A DNA stretch of 64,000 nt from Candidatus Westeberhardia cardiocondylae (GCA_024648765.1 JABYQC010000001.1:62001-126000), one strand, 5' to 3'; numbered from the stretch's first letter, positions 41,669-54,018 are shown. Notes: generated by a model from the letters alone, not told the origin. Program-made: numbers and translations.

Positions 41669-42043
41669 ATGGTCACAATTAATCAATTAGTTCGTAATCC
41701 ACGTATAGTAAAGGTTTCTAAAAGTAATGTTCCTGCTTTGGTTGGTTGCCCGCAAAAAAGGGGTGTTTGTATTCGTGTGTATACTATTACTCCTAAGAAA
41801 CCTAATTCTGCTTTACGTAAAGTTTGTCGAGTGCGTTTAACAAATGGCTTTGAGGTTACCGCGTATATTGGTGGTGAGGGTCATAATTTGCAAGAGCATT
41901 CTGTTATTTTAATTCGAGGAGGTCGTGTGAAAGATCTTCCTGGTGTTCGTTATCATGTGGTGCGTGGTGCCCTGGATTGCGCTGGAGTAAATAATAGAAA
42001 AAAAAGTCGTTCAAAATATGGAACCAAAAAATCTAAAATTTAG
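41669..42043 (+). CDS. rpsL: 30S ribosomal protein S12
   Basis: The 124 residues from ATG 41669 ([12 protein letters not shown]) equal E. coli S12. The open frame extends 66 bp upstream without homology, into the promoter region. [12 protein letters not shown] and [12 protein letters not shown] are intact, so the two lysines and the aspartate of the decoding-centre loops are the wild-type, streptomycin-sensitive residues. First gene of the str operon. Confidence 0.98.
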   Translation: MVTINQLVRNPRIVKVSKSNVPALVGCPQKRGVCIRVYTITPKKPNSALRKVCRVRLTNGFEVTAYIGGEGHNLQEHSVILIRGGRVKDLPGVRYHVVRGALDCAGVNNRKKSRSKYGTKKSKI

Positions 42044-42116
42044 TTTTAGAAAAAAGTTTTTTGTATTCTTCAATATATATTATGCGTAGAAATATTTTTA
42101 TTATTTTGGGGATTTT

Positions 42117-42590
42117 ATGCCAAGAAAGCGTTTTGTTAGTATACGTAAAATTTTGTATGATACAAAATTTGGATCTGATTTATTGGCAAAATTTATTAAT
42201 ATTTTAATGGTAGATGGAAAAAAATCTGTAGCAGAATCTATTGTGTATGCGTTGTTAGCAGGTTTATCTAAAAATTTGTCTGGATGCAATGTTTTAAAGG
42301 TTTTTGAGGATGTTATAGAGAAAGTTGCTCCGGTTGTTGAGGTGAGATCTAGGAGAGTGGGTGGATCCACTTATCAGGTACCTGTAGAAGTACGTTCTTT
42401 TAGAAGAAAAGCTTTGGCTATGCGTTGGATAATTATTGCTGCTAGAAATAGAAAAAATTCTTCTATGTCTGATCGTTTAGTTTATGAATTTCTTGATGCA
42501 ATAGAAAATAAAGGCTTAGCAATTAAAAAAAAAGAAGAGATGCATCGTTTGGCAGATGCAAATAAAGCTTTTGCTCATTATCGTTGGTAA
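42117..42590 (+). CDS. rpsG: 30S ribosomal protein S7
   Basis: The protein has 157 residues (E. coli B-type S7 156). [49 protein letters not shown] and the C-terminal [15 protein letters not shown] are conserved. S7 nucleates the 30S head and in E. coli represses the distal str genes. Preceded by rpsL with a 73-bp gap. Confidence 0.98.
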   Translation: MPRKRFVSIRKILYDTKFGSDLLAKFINILMVDGKKSVAESIVYALLAGLSKNLSGCNVLKVFEDVIEKVAPVVEVRSRRVGGSTYQVPVEVRSFRRKALAMRWIIIAARNRKNSSMSDRLVYEFLDAIENKGLAIKKKEEMHRLADANKAFAHYRW

Positions 42591-42714
42591 ATAGTGTATG
42601 TTAATATTTATTACAACAAAAATTTTTACTTGATATTATTTGTGTTTTATAATTGCAAAGTCTTAATAAGATGCAATATGTTATTATGTATGAAAATTTA
42701 TTTTAGGGTTTTTT

Positions 42715-44811
42715 ATGGTTCGTATAACTCCAATTTTTAGGTATCGTAATATTGGTATTAGTGCGCATATTGATGCTGGTAAAACCACTATGACGGAAAG
42801 GATTTTGTTTTATACTGGTGTCAATCATAAAATTGGGGAAGTGCATCATGGTTCTGCAACTATGGATTGGATGGTACAGGAGCAGGAACGTGGTATTACG
42901 ATTACTTCTGCTGCAACTACATGTTTTTGGAATGGTATGGATAAACAATTTGATGCGCATCGTATTAATATTATTGATACTCCAGGGCATGTAGATTTTA
43001 CTATTGAAGTTGAGCGTTCCATGCGTGTTTTAGATGGTGTTATTATGATATATTGTGCTGTAGGAGGTGTGCAGCCTCAATCTGAAACTGTTTGGAGACA
43101 GGCTAATAAATATTGTATACCCCGTATTGCTTTTATTAATAAAATGGATAGAGTTGGTGCAGACTATTTTCGTGTAGTACGACAATTAAAAAAGAAATTA
43201 TTTGCTAACCCGGTTCCTATTCAATTGGCTATTGGTTCTGAAGAGAGTTTTGTTGGTGTTATTGATTTGGTTTCTATGCGTGCTATATATTGGGAAGAAG
43301 ATCAAGGTATGACATTTTTTTATAAAGATATTCCTAGTGATTTGTTGGAATTGTCCAATTTTTGGAGGAAATTTTTGGTGGAAGCGTCCGTGGAATCTTC
43401 TGAGGAGTTAATGAGTAAATATCTTGATGGAGAAGTATTGACGGAAGAGGAAATTAAATTTGGGTTAAGAAAGAGAGTATTGAATAATGAAGTAGTATTG
43501 GTAACTTGTGGATCGGCTTTTAGAAATAAGGGAGTACAAAGTGTTTTGGACGCTGTAATTGAGTATTTACCATCTCCAAATGATGTTCTAGTAAAAAAAA
43601 ATATTTTGCAACAATATAAAATTGGTGATGATCAACCTTTTGCATCTTTAGTATTTAAGATTTCTACGGATCCATTTGTAGGTAATTTAGCTTTTTTTAG
43701 AGTGTATTCTGGTGTTATAAAATCTGGTAGTATGGTGTTAAATTCTGTTACAGGAAAATGTGAAAGGATTGGTCGTATTGTTCAAATGCATGCTAATAAA
43801 AGAGATGAGATTAAATTTGTTTGTGCTGGAGATATTGCTGCAGCAATTGGTTTGAAAGATGTGAATACTGGAGATACATTATGTGATCCTGCACACTCAA
43901 TTGTTTTGGAGCGTATAGAATTTCCAGAACCGGTTATTTCAGTCTCTCTGGAAGCAAAAACTAAGGCTGATCGTGAAAAAATGGGAGTTGCTTTGGGTAG
44001 GTTATCTAGGGAAGATCCATCTTTTCGCATATCTGTTGATCAGGAAACTGGGCAGACTATTATTTCTGGTATGGGAGAACTACATTTGGATATTATTGTT
44101 GATCGTATGCGTCGTGAATTTAATGTTCATGCGAGTACTGGCATACCTAGTGTTTCTTATCGCGAAACAATTAGAAATTCTGTAGAACAGGAAGGGAAAT
44201 TTATTCGTCAATCTGGAGGTCGAGGTCAATATGGTCATATTTGGTTGCGTATTGAACCAATATGTTCCAATAATTTTAATAAGACATATGAATTTTTGAA
44301 TAAAATTGTTGGAGGAGTAGTTCCTAAGGAATATATTCCAGCTATAGATAAGGGAATACAAGAACAAATGCAAAATGGTGTATTAGCTGGTTATCCTATA
44401 GTGAATGTTCGCGTTGTGGTTTTTGATGGTTCTTATCATGAAGTAGATTCTTCGGAATTGGCATTTAAGATTGCTGCTTCTATAGCATTTAGAGAAGGTT
44501 TTATGAAAGCAAGTCCTGTTTTATTAGAACCTATTATGCAAGTATCTGTGGATACTCCTAATGAGTATATGGGAGAGGTTATTGGGGATTTGAGTCGTCG
44601 TAGAGGAATAGTGACTAGTATGCAAAATATATTGCAAAATTCTGGTAATGTTATTCATGCAAAGGTACCTTTATCTGAAATGTTTGGTTATGCTACTGAT
44701 TTAAGATCAAAGACGCAGGGTAGAGCTTTTTATTCTATGGAATTTTTAAAATATGAGATAACTCCCGAAAATGTTTCTAGGAATATTATTGAATCTAGAA
44801 ATATTAAATAA
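42715..44811 (+). CDS. fusA: elongation factor G
   Basis: EF-G catalyses translocation and ribosome recycling. It has 698 residues (E. coli 704). The G domain carries AHIDAGKTT (near residue 18), [19 protein letters not shown] and NKMD (P-loop to G4). Domains II-V follow, with [19 protein letters not shown] and the tip region [11 protein letters not shown] intact. Six residues are lost, mostly in the G' region. It is third in the str operon, 124 bp after rpsG. Confidence 0.99.
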   Translation: MVRITPIFRYRNIGISAHIDAGKTTMTERILFYTGVNHKIGEVHHGSATMDWMVQEQERGITITSAATTCFWNGMDKQFDAHRINIIDTPGHVDFTIEVERSMRVLDGVIMIYCAVGGVQPQSETVWRQANKYCIPRIAFINKMDRVGADYFRVVRQLKKKLFANPVPIQLAIGSEESFVGVIDLVSMRAIYWEEDQGMTFFYKDIPSDLLELSNFWRKFLVEASVESSEELMSKYLDGEVLTEEEIKFGLRKRVLNNEVVLVTCGSAFRNKGVQSVLDAVIEYLPSPNDVLVKKNILQQYKIGDDQPFASLVFKISTDPFVGNLAFFRVYSGVIKSGSMVLNSVTGKCERIGRIVQMHANKRDEIKFVCAGDIAAAIGLKDVNTGDTLCDPAHSIVLERIEFPEPVISVSLEAKTKADREKMGVALGRLSREDPSFRISVDQETGQTIISGMGELHLDIIVDRMRREFNVHASTGIPSVSYRETIRNSVEQEGKFIRQSGGRGQYGHIWLRIEPICSNNFNKTYEFLNKIVGGVVPKEYIPAIDKGIQEQMQNGVLAGYPIVNVRVVVFDGSYHEVDSSELAFKIAASIAFREGFMKASPVLLEPIMQVSVDTPNEYMGEVIGDLSRRRGIVTSMQNILQNSGNVIHAKVPLSEMFGYATDLRSKTQGRAFYSMEFLKYEITPENVSRNIIESRNIK

Positions 44812-44847
44812 ATATTTTACAATTAACGTTATAAGGAAAATATAGTC

Positions 44848-46032
44848 GTGTCTAAAGAAAAATTTAAACGTACAAAGCCGCATGTTAATGTTGGTACTAT
44901 TGGGCATGTTGATCATGGCAAAACTACTTTAACAGCGGCAATGAGTAGTGTTTTATCAAAGATTTATGGCGGAAATGTTTGTACATTTGAGCAAATTGAT
45001 AATGCTCCGGAGGAAAAAGCTAGGGGTATTACTATTAATACATCTCATGTAGAATATGATACTTCTCTTCGACATTATGCTCATGTTGATTGTCCTGGTC
45101 ATGCTGATTATATAAAAAATATGATTACTGGTGCTGCGCAGATGGATGGAGCTATTTTAGTTGTTGCTGCAACTGATGGTGCTATGCCGCAGACTAGAGA
45201 ACATATTTTATTAGCTAGGCAGGTTGGTGTACCCTATATTGTGGTATTTATGAATAAATGTGACATGGTAGAAGATGATGAATTATTGGATTTAGTTGAA
45301 ATGGAAGTGCGAGAATTGCTGACAAGGTATGATTTTCCTGGAGAAGTAACACCAGTGATTCGTGGTTCTGCGTTACGAGCGTTAGCAGGGGATAAGATTT
45401 GGGTTGATAAGATTATAGATTTGTCTGCAACTTTAGATAATTATATTAAAGAGCCTAAGAGAATTATTGATAAGCCTTTTTTGCTACCTATTGAAGATGT
45501 ATTTTCTATTTCTGGAAGAGGTACAGTAGTAACTGGTCGTATAGAGCGTGGTGTTATAAAAGTTGGAGAAGAAGTTGAGGTAGTTGGTATTAGGGATACT
45601 ATCAAAACTATTTGTACTGGTGTAGAGATGTTTCGTAAGTTATTAGATGAGGGACGTGCTGGAGAAAATGTTGGTATTTTGTTGCGAGGAATTAAACGAG
45701 ATGATGTAGAACGTGGGCAAGTTTTAGCCAAGCCTGGTTCTATTAAGCCACATATTTCTTTTGAATCTGAAGTGTATATTTTGACTAAGGAGGAAGGTGG
45801 TCGTCATACTCCATTTTTTAATGGTTATCGACCGCAATTTTATTTTAGAACTACAGATGTTACTGGGAATATTGATTTACCTAAATCTATCGAGATGGTT
45901 ATGCCTGGAGATAGTGTTAAAATGTTTGTGAAGTTAATTTCTCCAATTGCCATGGATGATGGTTTGCGTTTTGCGATTCGTGAAGGTGGTCATACTGTTG
46001 GAGCAGGTGTGGTGTCGAGAGTTGTATCATAA
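44848..46032 (+). CDS. tuf: elongation factor Tu
   Basis: The 394 residues equal E. coli EF-Tu, starting with GTG ([20 protein letters not shown]) as E. coli tuf genes do. G motifs: [29 protein letters not shown] and NKCD. Domains 2 and 3 are complete to [10 protein letters not shown]. It is the only tuf in the window and occupies both contexts that E. coli splits: it ends the rpsL-rpsG-fusA operon (tufA position) and immediately precedes secE-nusG (tufB position). Confidence 0.99.
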   Translation: MSKEKFKRTKPHVNVGTIGHVDHGKTTLTAAMSSVLSKIYGGNVCTFEQIDNAPEEKARGITINTSHVEYDTSLRHYAHVDCPGHADYIKNMITGAAQMDGAILVVAATDGAMPQTREHILLARQVGVPYIVVFMNKCDMVEDDELLDLVEMEVRELLTRYDFPGEVTPVIRGSALRALAGDKIWVDKIIDLSATLDNYIKEPKRIIDKPFLLPIEDVFSISGRGTVVTGRIERGVIKVGEEVEVVGIRDTIKTICTGVEMFRKLLDEGRAGENVGILLRGIKRDDVERGQVLAKPGSIKPHISFESEVYILTKEEGGRHTPFFNGYRPQFYFRTTDVTGNIDLPKSIEMVMPGDSVKMFVKLISPIAMDDGLRFAIREGGHTVGAGVVSRVVS

Positions 46033-46086
46033 GTGTTATATTTTAATGAAATGTTGTATATATTATTATTTTGTTTGTGAGTGTTT

Positions 46087-46108
46087 AGGGCATCTTGTGG
46101 TGCCCTTT
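46087..46108 (+). terminator. probable Rho-independent terminator after tuf
   Basis: AGGGCATC (46087-46094), loop TTGT, GGTGCCCT (46099-46106): an eight-pair stem with one wobble, followed by a short TTTAT. It resembles the GGGCATC...GATGCCC terminator after E. coli tufB. The weak T-run suggests partial termination, letting some transcription enter secE-nusG. Confidence 0.65.
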
Positions 46109-46255
46109 ATAAATTGGATAAGATTAAAGTGTTTTATATAGATATTTTTGTAGTTTTTTATTTCTTTTGTTGGTATGATATTTTATATGTTAATGGTAGA
46201 TGTTGTTGATTGTTATTGGTGTTTGTATATATGTGTGCAAAATGGGATTCTATTT

Positions 46256-46639
46256 ATGCAGATGAATAAAGATCTATTAAAAGGAAGTTTTTTTTTTGGT
46301 ATGTTGAGATGGTTTTTTGTTTGTTTATTTGTTATTTTGATATTTTTTATTGGATATTTGTGTTGTAATGTTAATTTTATTTTAGGATGTATTTTTTTTA
46401 TGTTTGTGTTTTGTTTTTTTGGTACAGTTTTGTTAGGTACTGCTAGGAGAGAATTTTTAATGTTTTTTATGCGTTCTATTTATTTTGAAATATATAAGAT
46501 TATTTGGCCAGAAACGAAAGAAGTATTGAAAATGACTTTGGTGATTATGATTACTACTATTTTAGTATCTTTAATTTTGTTTGGATTAGATGCTTGTTTA
46601 GTGCGTTTGGTATCTTTTATTGTTGGTTTTAGATTTTGA
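46256..46639 (+). CDS. secE: protein translocase subunit SecE
   Basis: The 127 residues from ATG 46256 equal the E. coli length, with GGGA (46244-46247) as ribosome binding site. The upstream frame to 46175 is unsupported, and an ATG two codons later is possible. Three membrane segments are visible. The conserved cytoplasmic amphipathic stretch FEIYKIIWPETKEVLKMT and the last helix LVRLVSFIVGFRF match the family. SecE clamps SecY. A ten-T run at 46288-46297 lies within the coding sequence. Confidence 0.93.
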   Translation: MQMNKDLLKGSFFFGMLRWFFVCLFVILIFFIGYLCCNVNFILGCIFFMFVFCFFGTVLLGTARREFLMFFMRSIYFEIYKIIWPETKEVLKMTLVIMITTILVSLILFGLDACLVRLVSFIVGFRF

Positions 46640-46653
46640 GATAATATTGTTAT

Positions 46654-47199
46654 ATGTCTAATATGCAAAAAAAGTGTTGGTATGTTATACAAGTATTTTC
46701 CGGTTTTGAGAATCGTGTTGTAGAATCTTTACGAGAGCGAATCAAATTATATAAATTGGAAAGTATGTTTGGGGATATAATAGTTCCTACGGAGTCTGTT
46801 GTTGAAATGAAATTTGGTCAGCGTAAAAAAAGTGAGAGGAAGTTTTTTCCTGGATATGTTTTGGTGCAAATGATTGTTAATGATGTTACTTGGTATTTGA
46901 TTCGCGGTGTGCCTAAAATTATGGGTTTTGTCGGGGGTACTTCTGAGCATCCTACACCAATTACTGAAAAGGAAATGAATGTTATTATTGAGAGGTTACA
47001 AAGCGCTGGTGATAAACCTAGACCTAAAAGATTATTTGAACCAGGAGAATTAATTAGAGTTAATGATGGACCATTTTCAGATTTTCATGGTACTGTGGAA
47101 GAGGTAGATTATGATAAAAATCGTTTGAAAGTTTCTGTTTTGATATTTGGTCGCGCGACTCCTGTGGAATTAGATTTTGAGCAAGTGGAAAAGGGATGA
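46654..47199 (+). CDS. nusG: transcription termination/antitermination factor NusG
   Basis: The 181 residues are identical in length to E. coli. The N-terminal NGN domain ([31 protein letters not shown]) is followed by the KOW domain ([31 protein letters not shown]). NusG links RNA polymerase to ribosomal protein S10 or Rho and supports rRNA antitermination with S10 and S4, all present in this window. Paired with secE as in all enterobacteria. Confidence 0.98.
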   Translation: MSNMQKKCWYVIQVFSGFENRVVESLRERIKLYKLESMFGDIIVPTESVVEMKFGQRKKSERKFFPGYVLVQMIVNDVTWYLIRGVPKIMGFVGGTSEHPTPITEKEMNVIIERLQSAGDKPRPKRLFEPGELIRVNDGPFSDFHGTVEEVDYDKNRLKVSVLIFGRATPVELDFEQVEKG

Positions 47200-47347
47200 T
47201 ATTTGATATCTTTTGTATTATTGTATTGTTTTGTAAGAAATTTTTATGTGTTTATATATAATTTGTGTATATTTTGTAATATTTTGTGGTGTTTTATGTT
47301 TATTTTTTGTATTATAGATAAGTGGTATTACTAAGGTAAATATTTTT

Positions 47348-47821
47348 ATGAAAAAAATACAATCTTATATAAGATTACAGATTCTATCTGGTATGGCTAA
47401 TCCTAGTCCTCCTGTTGGACCGGCTTTGGGACAGAGGGGTGTGAATATTATGGAGTTTTGTAAAGTTTTTAATGCTAAAACAATGAATTTTGAAAAGGGG
47501 TTACCTATTCCTGTTGTTATTACTGTGTATGTTGATCGTTCTTTTACTTTTATTTTAAAAACTCCTCCTGCATCTGTATTATTAAAAAAAGCTGCAGGTA
47601 TTAAGCATGGTTCTTGTGATAAAAATAAAAATAGAGCTGGCATAGTAACTATGCAGCAGATTCTAGAAATTGCTAAAATGAAAATGAATGATATGACAGG
47701 TTCTGATATATACGCTATGTCTCGATCTATTCAAGGCACTGCTTTTTCTATGGGTATTACAGTGGAGTCAAGTAAAAAGTATGGTAAAAATTATGAAAAA
47801 AAGAATGCGAATGATTTATAA
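47348..47821 (+). CDS. rplK: 50S ribosomal protein L11 with C-terminal extension
   Basis: L11 forms the GTPase-associated stalk base. [24 protein letters not shown] and [20 protein letters not shown] are conserved. The product has 157 residues where E. coli has 142. The family ends near GITVESS, but here the frame runs about 15 codons further ([15 protein letters not shown]), overlapping the first 41 bp of rplA. I infer loss of the original stop codon. Transcription start may lie in the 148-bp gap after nusG; only weak promoter elements were seen there. Confidence 0.96.
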   Translation: MKKIQSYIRLQILSGMANPSPPVGPALGQRGVNIMEFCKVFNAKTMNFEKGLPIPVVITVYVDRSFTFILKTPPASVLLKKAAGIKHGSCDKNKNRAGIVTMQQILEIAKMKMNDMTGSDIYAMSRSIQGTAFSMGITVESSKKYGKNYEKKNANDL

Positions 47822-48485
47822 TGATATTCGTTGTAATCATGCGTATGATGTTTTTGATGCTATATATTTGTTAAAAAAGTATTGTGTTTCTAAATTTGTT
47901 GAGAGTGTTGATGTTGCTATTAATTTAAATATTGATACTAAAAAACCTGAGCAAAATATTTTAGGGTATTCTATATTACCTAATGGAATTGGGAGAAATA
48001 TTTGTGTTGCTGTATTTGCGGATAAAGAGGATGTTGTATTGGCAAAATCTTTTGGAGCGGATTATGTTGGTATGGAGGATTTATTGGAGAAAATAGAAAA
48101 AAAAAAAATTATTTTTGATATTTTAATTTGTTCTCCGAGTACTTTGTATATGGTAAATAAAGTAAAACATGTTCTAGGTCCTAGAAATTTGTTACCAAAT
48201 GAAAAAGTTGGTACAATTTCTTCGGATGTTGGAAAATCTGTGCAATGTGCTAAGTCTGGGAAAGTAATTTACAGGAATGATAGAAATGGTATCATTCATA
48301 CTACTATTGGTAAGATATGTTTTGATGTTAATCAAATCAAGGAAAATTTGGATTGTTTAGTAAATTCGTTGAAAAAATTTCGATCTTCTTATGTTCGTCG
48401 TCGTGGTATATTTATAAAAAAAATATCTTTATCCACTACTATGGGTGGTGGTATTTGTATAGATAAAAATACTTTAAAATTTTAA
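47781..48485 (+). CDS. rplA: 50S ribosomal protein L1
   Basis: The 234 residues from ATG 47781 equal E. coli L1 ([12 protein letters not shown] versus MAKLTKRMRVI). An ATG at 47793 is possible. Conserved [29 protein letters not shown] and [14 protein letters not shown] are present. L1 binds the E-site stalk and in E. coli represses rplKA translation. A run of twelve A (48097-48108) in the coding sequence, encoding Glu-Lys-Lys-Lys, is a likely slippage site. The start overlaps the end of rplK. Confidence 0.97.
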   Translation: MVKIMKKRMRMIYNDIRCNHAYDVFDAIYLLKKYCVSKFVESVDVAINLNIDTKKPEQNILGYSILPNGIGRNICVAVFADKEDVVLAKSFGADYVGMEDLLEKIEKKKIIFDILICSPSTLYMVNKVKHVLGPRNLLPNEKVGTISSDVGKSVQCAKSGKVIYRNDRNGIIHTTIGKICFDVNQIKENLDCLVNSLKKFRSSYVRRRGIFIKKISLSTTMGGGICIDKNTLKF

Positions 48486-48721
48486 ATTTATAATAAGTAG
48501 AATGTGTTTATTTTATATTTGCAATAAATAACACTAGTTTTGTGTTTTTTTGTTTTTTGATATAAAATAATTTTAGAGTATTCAGAATATGATGTGTGTA
48601 TTTTTATTATATGATATTAGTATTTTGTATATTGTGTAAATTTTTAAATGTAAAATATAGTGCTTTTAGACAATATTAAATAAGATAAATATTAAATTTT
48701 TTATATATTTTGGGTTTTATC
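48486..48721. other. rplA-rplJ intergenic region / L10 leader (236 bp)
   Basis: In E. coli this interval contains the rplJ promoter and a leader that binds the L10-L12 complex for autoregulation. Here the sequence is A/T-rich; no clear promoter pair or strong hairpin is visible. Confidence 0.4.
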
Positions 48722-49228
48722 ATGTGTAATGCTAGAAAGAAAAAAGAATCATTAATTTCTGAAGTAAAAGATATGGTTTGTCGGGCATTGTCTGTAGTTA
48801 TTGTTAATTTTAGTGGTGTTACGGCATGTAATATGAATAAGTTACGAAAAATGAGTAGAGATGTTGGTGTATATATTCGAGTGATAAGAAATACTTTTAT
48901 AAAACGTATTTTTGAGGATACTCAATTTGATTGTTTAAAAGATGAAATTGTTGGTTCTACTTTAGTAGGGTTGTCTTTTAATTCTCCTAATGAGGCGGCG
49001 CGTTTGTTTTTAGAATATAGCGAAGAAGATACAAATTTTAAAATTGTATCTGCGTCTTTTGAGGGAAGAGTATTTTCTCCTGCGAGAATTCGTTTATTAG
49101 CATATTTACCAACGTATGAGAAGGGAATACTTGTTTGTGTACTGACATTAAAAGAGGTTGTTTTGGGAAAAATAATTCGTGTTCTTTTAGTTTTATGTGA
49201 TAAAAAAAAGTTTGTTAATGGTATGTGA
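48722..49228 (+). CDS. rplJ: 50S ribosomal protein L10
   Basis: The protein has 168 residues from ATG 48722 (E. coli 165); residues 1-34 align without gaps. The TTG four codons upstream is unlikely. L10 anchors L7/L12 dimers on the stalk. VIVNFSGVTACNMNKLRK, RVIRNTFIKR and the helix-rich C-terminus that binds L12 are recognisable. Divergence is higher than for other ribosomal proteins here. Confidence 0.95.
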   Translation: MCNARKKKESLISEVKDMVCRALSVVIVNFSGVTACNMNKLRKMSRDVGVYIRVIRNTFIKRIFEDTQFDCLKDEIVGSTLVGLSFNSPNEAARLFLEYSEEDTNFKIVSASFEGRVFSPARIRLLAYLPTYEKGILVCVLTLKEVVLGKIIRVLLVLCDKKKFVNGM

Positions 49229-49306
49229 ATGTTTTTATGAAATAGTATTCTGTCATATGAAATATTTAGTTTTATCATAAGGATTAATTAATTTGAGAAT
49301 ATTTAT

Positions 49307-49681
49307 ATGTTAATAACAAAAGAACAAATTATAAATGCAATTAGTGATATGTCTGTTATGGATGTTATGGAATTAGTATCTATGATAGAGAAGAAATTTG
49401 GTGTTTCTTCGTCTTCAGCTATGTTTTCTACTATTTCTTCTCCTGTAAAAAAAGATGTTGTAGAAGAGAAGACTGAGTTTGATGTTATGTTAAAGGATAT
49501 TGGTGCTAATAAAGTTTCTGTAATTAAGATTGTTCGTAATATTATTGGTGTTGGATTAAAGGAAGCGAAAGATTTAGTTGAGTCCTGTCCTGTAGTTATT
49601 AAAAAGAGTGCTAACAAAGATTATGCTGATGATTTAAAAAAAATGTTAGAAGAAGTTGGTGCATCTGTAGATTTAGTATAG
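49307..49681 (+). CDS. rplL: 50S ribosomal protein L7/L12
   Basis: The protein has 124 residues (E. coli 121). The N-terminal dimerisation domain ([31 protein letters not shown]) is followed by a Ser-rich rather than Ala-rich hinge ([13 protein letters not shown]). The C-terminal factor-binding domain is [40 protein letters not shown]. It recruits EF-G and EF-Tu. The hinge substitution of Ala by Ser reflects the low G+C. Confidence 0.97.
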   Translation: MLITKEQIINAISDMSVMDVMELVSMIEKKFGVSSSSAMFSTISSPVKKDVVEEKTEFDVMLKDIGANKVSVIKIVRNIIGVGLKEAKDLVESCPVVIKKSANKDYADDLKKMLEEVGASVDLV

Positions 49682-49907
49682 TATATTCTTTTTATATGTA
49701 TTATATCAAATTTGGCATTTTGCGTTTTTTGGTATTTGGTATTGTATATTGTATTATTTATGTGTATCAGGTTATTACATTTATTTTTAATCTATAATTT
49801 TATATTGTTTTATGAGAGTACTTTAATTTGAATATGCATTGATGATGTGATATTAGTGATTTTAGAAACATTTTTATTATGTTGATTATTTAATAAAGAG
49901 CTTTATT

Positions 49908-52900
49908 ATGATTGCTTTGTATACAGAAAGAAAACGTATTCGAAAAGATTTTGGGAAGAGACCTAATATATTGGATATTCCTTGTCTGCTTTCTGTGCAA
50001 CTAAATTCATTTAAACGATTTATTCAAAAAGATGAAAATGGTATATGTGGCTTAGAATCTGTATTTTTTTCTGTATTTCCAATAAAAAGTTATAATGGAA
50101 TTTGTGAATTGCAATATATTGATTATTGTTTAGGAGAGCCTGTGTTTGATACTCGAGAGTGTCAAAATAGAGGAATGACTTATTCTGCATCTCTTCGCGT
50201 TAAATTACGTCTTATTGTATATGAGAAAGAATCTTTAGAGCGTGTTGTTAAAAATATTAGAGAACAAGAAGTTTATATGGGAGAAATTCCCGTGATGACT
50301 AAAAATGGAACTTTTATTGTTAATGGAATTGAAAGAGTTGTAGTTTCTCAGTTACATCGTAGTCCAGGGGTATTTTTTGACAGTGATAAAGGAAAAACAC
50401 ATTCTTCTGGGAAAATTTTATATAATGCACGTATTATCCCGTATCGTGGTTCTTGGTTAGATTTTGAATTTGATCAGAAAGATAATTTATATGCTCGTAT
50501 AGATCGCCGAAGAAAGTTTCCTGTTACTGTGATTTTACGTGCGTTGAATTATAGTACTAGTCAGATTTTGAGTATGTTTTTTGATAAGGTAGTGTACGAA
50601 ATTTGTGATAATGTTTGGAAGATGCACGTAGTAGTTGATCGTTTTTTGGGAGAAGTTGCATTATTTGATATTCGAAGCGATGGTGTTGTGTATGTAGAAA
50701 AGGGATGTCGTGTTACTTCTAGGCATATTGAAAGATTGAAGAATGATAATGTCTTATTAATTGAAGTTCCTGTGGAATATGTTATTGGAAAAACATTAAT
50801 TAAAGATTATTATAATCAAGATACAGAAGAGATGATTGCTTCTGCTAATACGAAATTGTCTTTGGAAATTTTGGAAAAAATAAAATTAGCAAAGTATAAA
50901 ATCATTGAGACAATATTTACAAATGAATCGGATCATGGTTCGTATATTTCCGATACTTTGCGTGTTGATTCTACGAAAGATAGATGGAGTGCATTAACAG
51001 AAATTTATCGGGTAATTCGTCCTGGTGAGCCACCAACACATGAAGCTGCGGAAAGTTTGTTTAAAAAGTTATTTTTCTCAGAAGATCGGTATGATTTGTC
51101 TGTAGTAGGTCGTATGAAATGTAATAGTGCTTTGTTATGTGCAAATAACACTGATGTTTCTGTATTAACTAAAGAAGATATTGTGAATGTTATTAAAAAG
51201 CTTATTGCTATTAGAAATGGTAAGGATGACATTGATGATATAGATCATTTGGGAAATCGTAGAATTCGTTCTGTTGGAGAGATGGTAGAAAATCAATTTC
51301 GTTTGGGATTATCGCGTTTAGAAAGATCAGTAAAAGAACGTCTTTCTTTGGGGGATATAGGTAATTTAGTTCCCCAGGATATGATTAACGCGAAATTAAT
51401 TTCTGCTATTTTAAAAGAGTTTTTTAGTTCTAGTCAATTGTCACAATTTATGGATCAAAATAATCCTTTATCTGAAATTACGCATAAACGTCGTATTTCT
51501 GCTTTGGGTCCTGGTGGGTTAACACGAGAAAGGGCGGGGTTTGAGGTTAGAGATGTGCATCCTACACATTATGGCCGTGTTTGCCCAATTGAGACACCAG
51601 AGGGTCCAAATATTGGGTTGATTAATTCTTTGTCTGTGTATGCCAGAACCAATAGATATGGGTTTTTGGAAACTCCGTATAGATTAGTACTGAATGGTTT
51701 AGTAACTAAAGAAATTCATTATTTATCAGCACATGAAGAATCTAATTTTGTTATTGCTCAGGCTAATACTAATCTTGATAAGGATGGACATTTTGTGGAG
51801 AATTTAATAATTTGTAGAAAAAAAGGAGAAGCGAGTTTATTTCATTATAATCAAGTGAATTATATGGATGTTTCTGCGCAACAAGTAGTTTCGGTAGGTG
51901 CTTCTTTGATTCCTTTTTTAGAACATGATGATGCGAATCGTGCTCTTATGGGGGCTAATATGCAAAGACAGGCAATTCCTACTTTATATTCTGAAAAACC
52001 TTTAGTTGGTACGGGTATGGAACGAATTGTTGCTATTGATTCTGGTGTTGTTGTGATTGCCAAAAGAGGTGGTGTAGTACAATATGTAGATTCATCGCGT
52101 ATTGTCATTAATGTTAATGAAGATGAAGATTTTGTAGGGGATGTTGGAATTGATGTGTATAATTTAACTAAATATGTTCGTTCTAATCAGAATACTTGTA
52201 TTAATCAAAAGCCTTGTGTGTTTGTAGGAGAACATGTAATACGAGGAGATGTTTTAGCTGATGGTTCAGCAACAGATTTAGGTGAATTAGCTTTAGGGCA
52301 AAATATGCGTGTCGCATTTATGCCATGGAATGGATATAATTTTGAGGATTCTATTTTAATTTCTGAGCGTGTTGTACAAAATGATAGATTTACTACCATA
52401 CATATTCAGGAATTAATGTGTATTGCTCGTGATACAAAGTTGGGTTCCGAGGAGATTACACCTGATATACCAAATGTTGGAGAATCGGCGCTTTCTAAGC
52501 TTGATGAATCTGGAATTGTTTATATTGGCGCAGAGGTTACTGGAGGAGATATTTTGGTTGGAAAGGTTACCCCTAAGGGAGAAACGCAATTAACTCCTGA
52601 AGAAAAGTTGTTAAGAGCTATTTTTGGAGAAAAAGCTTCTGATGTTAAAGATTCTTCTTTACGTGTTCCTAATGGTGTTTTTGGTACTGTTATCGATGTA
52701 CAGATTTTTACTAGAGACGGAATGAAAAAAGATAAAAGATCTTGTGAAATTGAAGAAATGAATTTTTTCAGAGAAAAGGAAGAGTTATCTGAGGAATTAA
52801 AGATTTTTGAATTTGCTATACTTAAAAAGATTTATGCGCTTTTGTTAAGCGATGGGTTTGAAAAAGAAAAATTAAATAATTTGTCTTATGTAAAATGTTT

Positions 52901-53939
52901 AAATTTTAGATTGTCGGATAGCAATAGAGCAATGCATTTTCAAAGATTGATGGAAAAGTATAAAAATCTTTTTGATCAATATGAAAAAAAGATAGATCTT
53001 AAGCATAAAAAAATTACTCAGGGAGATGATTTGGCTCCTGGTATTTTGAAAATTGTTAAGGTATATTTAGCGGTGAAGAGAAAAATACAACCTGGGGATA
53101 AAATGGCAGGAAGACATGGGAATAAAGGAGTGGTTTCTAAGATTAATCCTGTTGAGGATATGCCGTATGATGAACATGGTATTCCTGTAGATGTAGTATT
53201 AAATCCTTTAGGTGTTCCTTCAAGAATGAATATTGGTCAAATTTTAGAAATTCATTTAGGGATGGCTTCTAAAGGTATTGGTGATAAGATTAATAAGTTA
53301 TTAAAACAGCATAATACAACGCAGAAATTGAGAAAGTTTATTCAAAAAGCTTATGATTTGGGTAAAGATGTTTGTAAAAAAGTTGATTTGAATATTTTAT
53401 CTGATCAAGAATTTTTACAATTAGCAAATAATTTGCAAGATGGTATTCCTATTGCTACCCCTGTGTTTGATGGAGCAACAGAAGAGGAAATAAAAGAATT
53501 ATTAAAGTTAGCTGGTTTACCTGTTTCTGGGCAGATCACTTTATTTGATGGATGTACTGGAGAATCTTTTGAAAGAAAAGTGACTGTAGGTTATATGTAT
53601 ATGCTAAAGTTGAATCATTTAGTTGATGATAAGATGCATGCTAGATCTACAGGTTCGTATAGTTTAGTAACTCAGCAACCTCTGGGAGGGAAAGCTCAGT
53701 TTGGTGGGCAGCGTTTTGGTGAAATGGAGGTATGGGCTTTGGAGGCGTATGGTGCAGCATATGCTTTGCAAGAAATGTTAACTATTAAGTCTGATGATGT
53801 TCATGGTAGAACTAAGATGTATAAGAATATTGTTGATGGTAATTATGTTATGGAACCTGGTATGCCGGAATCTTTTAATGTGTTATTAAAAGAGATTCGT
53901 TCTTTGGGAATTAATATTGAATTAGAGGAAGATTTATAA
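49908..53939 (+). CDS. rpoB: DNA-directed RNA polymerase subunit beta
   Basis: The 1343 residues (E. coli 1342) are collinear throughout. The rifampicin-pocket region [22 protein letters not shown] is identical to wild-type E. coli, as are [21 protein letters not shown] and the C-terminal [29 protein letters not shown]. No deletion in the lineage-specific insertions is obvious. It forms the catalytic half with rpoC, 79 bp downstream. A 226-bp gap after rplL corresponds to the E. coli attenuator/RNase III region, but no strong hairpin is seen. Confidence 0.99.
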   Translation: MIALYTERKRIRKDFGKRPNILDIPCLLSVQLNSFKRFIQKDENGICGLESVFFSVFPIKSYNGICELQYIDYCLGEPVFDTRECQNRGMTYSASLRVKLRLIVYEKESLERVVKNIREQEVYMGEIPVMTKNGTFIVNGIERVVVSQLHRSPGVFFDSDKGKTHSSGKILYNARIIPYRGSWLDFEFDQKDNLYARIDRRRKFPVTVILRALNYSTSQILSMFFDKVVYEICDNVWKMHVVVDRFLGEVALFDIRSDGVVYVEKGCRVTSRHIERLKNDNVLLIEVPVEYVIGKTLIKDYYNQDTEEMIASANTKLSLEILEKIKLAKYKIIETIFTNESDHGSYISDTLRVDSTKDRWSALTEIYRVIRPGEPPTHEAAESLFKKLFFSEDRYDLSVVGRMKCNSALLCANNTDVSVLTKEDIVNVIKKLIAIRNGKDDIDDIDHLGNRRIRSVGEMVENQFRLGLSRLERSVKERLSLGDIGNLVPQDMINAKLISAILKEFFSSSQLSQFMDQNNPLSEITHKRRISALGPGGLTRERAGFEVRDVHPTHYGRVCPIETPEGPNIGLINSLSVYARTNRYGFLETPYRLVLNGLVTKEIHYLSAHEESNFVIAQANTNLDKDGHFVENLIICRKKGEASLFHYNQVNYMDVSAQQVVSVGASLIPFLEHDDANRALMGANMQRQAIPTLYSEKPLVGTGMERIVAIDSGVVVIAKRGGVVQYVDSSRIVINVNEDEDFVGDVGIDVYNLTKYVRSNQNTCINQKPCVFVGEHVIRGDVLADGSATDLGELALGQNMRVAFMPWNGYNFEDSILISERVVQNDRFTTIHIQELMCIARDTKLGSEEITPDIPNVGESALSKLDESGIVYIGAEVTGGDILVGKVTPKGETQLTPEEKLLRAIFGEKASDVKDSSLRVPNGVFGTVIDVQIFTRDGMKKDKRSCEIEEMNFFREKEELSEELKIFEFAILKKIYALLLSDGFEKEKLNNLSYVKCLNFRLSDSNRAMHFQRLMEKYKNLFDQYEKKIDLKHKKITQGDDLAPGILKIVKVYLAVKRKIQPGDKMAGRHGNKGVVSKINPVEDMPYDEHGIPVDVVLNPLGVPSRMNIGQILEIHLGMASKGIGDKINKLLKQHNTTQKLRKFIQKAYDLGKDVCKKVDLNILSDQEFLQLANNLQDGIPIATPVFDGATEEEIKELLKLAGLPVSGQITLFDGCTGESFERKVTVGYMYMLKLNHLVDDKMHARSTGSYSLVTQQPLGGKAQFGGQRFGEMEVWALEAYGAAYALQEMLTIKSDDVHGRTKMYKNIVDGNYVMEPGMPESFNVLLKEIRSLGINIELEEDL

Positions 53940-54018
53940 GTGAAAGTGAATGTATTGGTTTGTGTATAGAGTTCATTCCCAGGTATTATTTGTAAATATT
54001 TTAGATGGGAGTTAATTT

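Noticed and set aside
47200-47347. Promoter for rplK in the nusG-rplK gap
   Set aside because: Only poorly spaced elements: TTGATA at 47203 pairs with nothing at 17 bp, and TATTAT at 47310 has only a TTGTGG 20 bp upstream.
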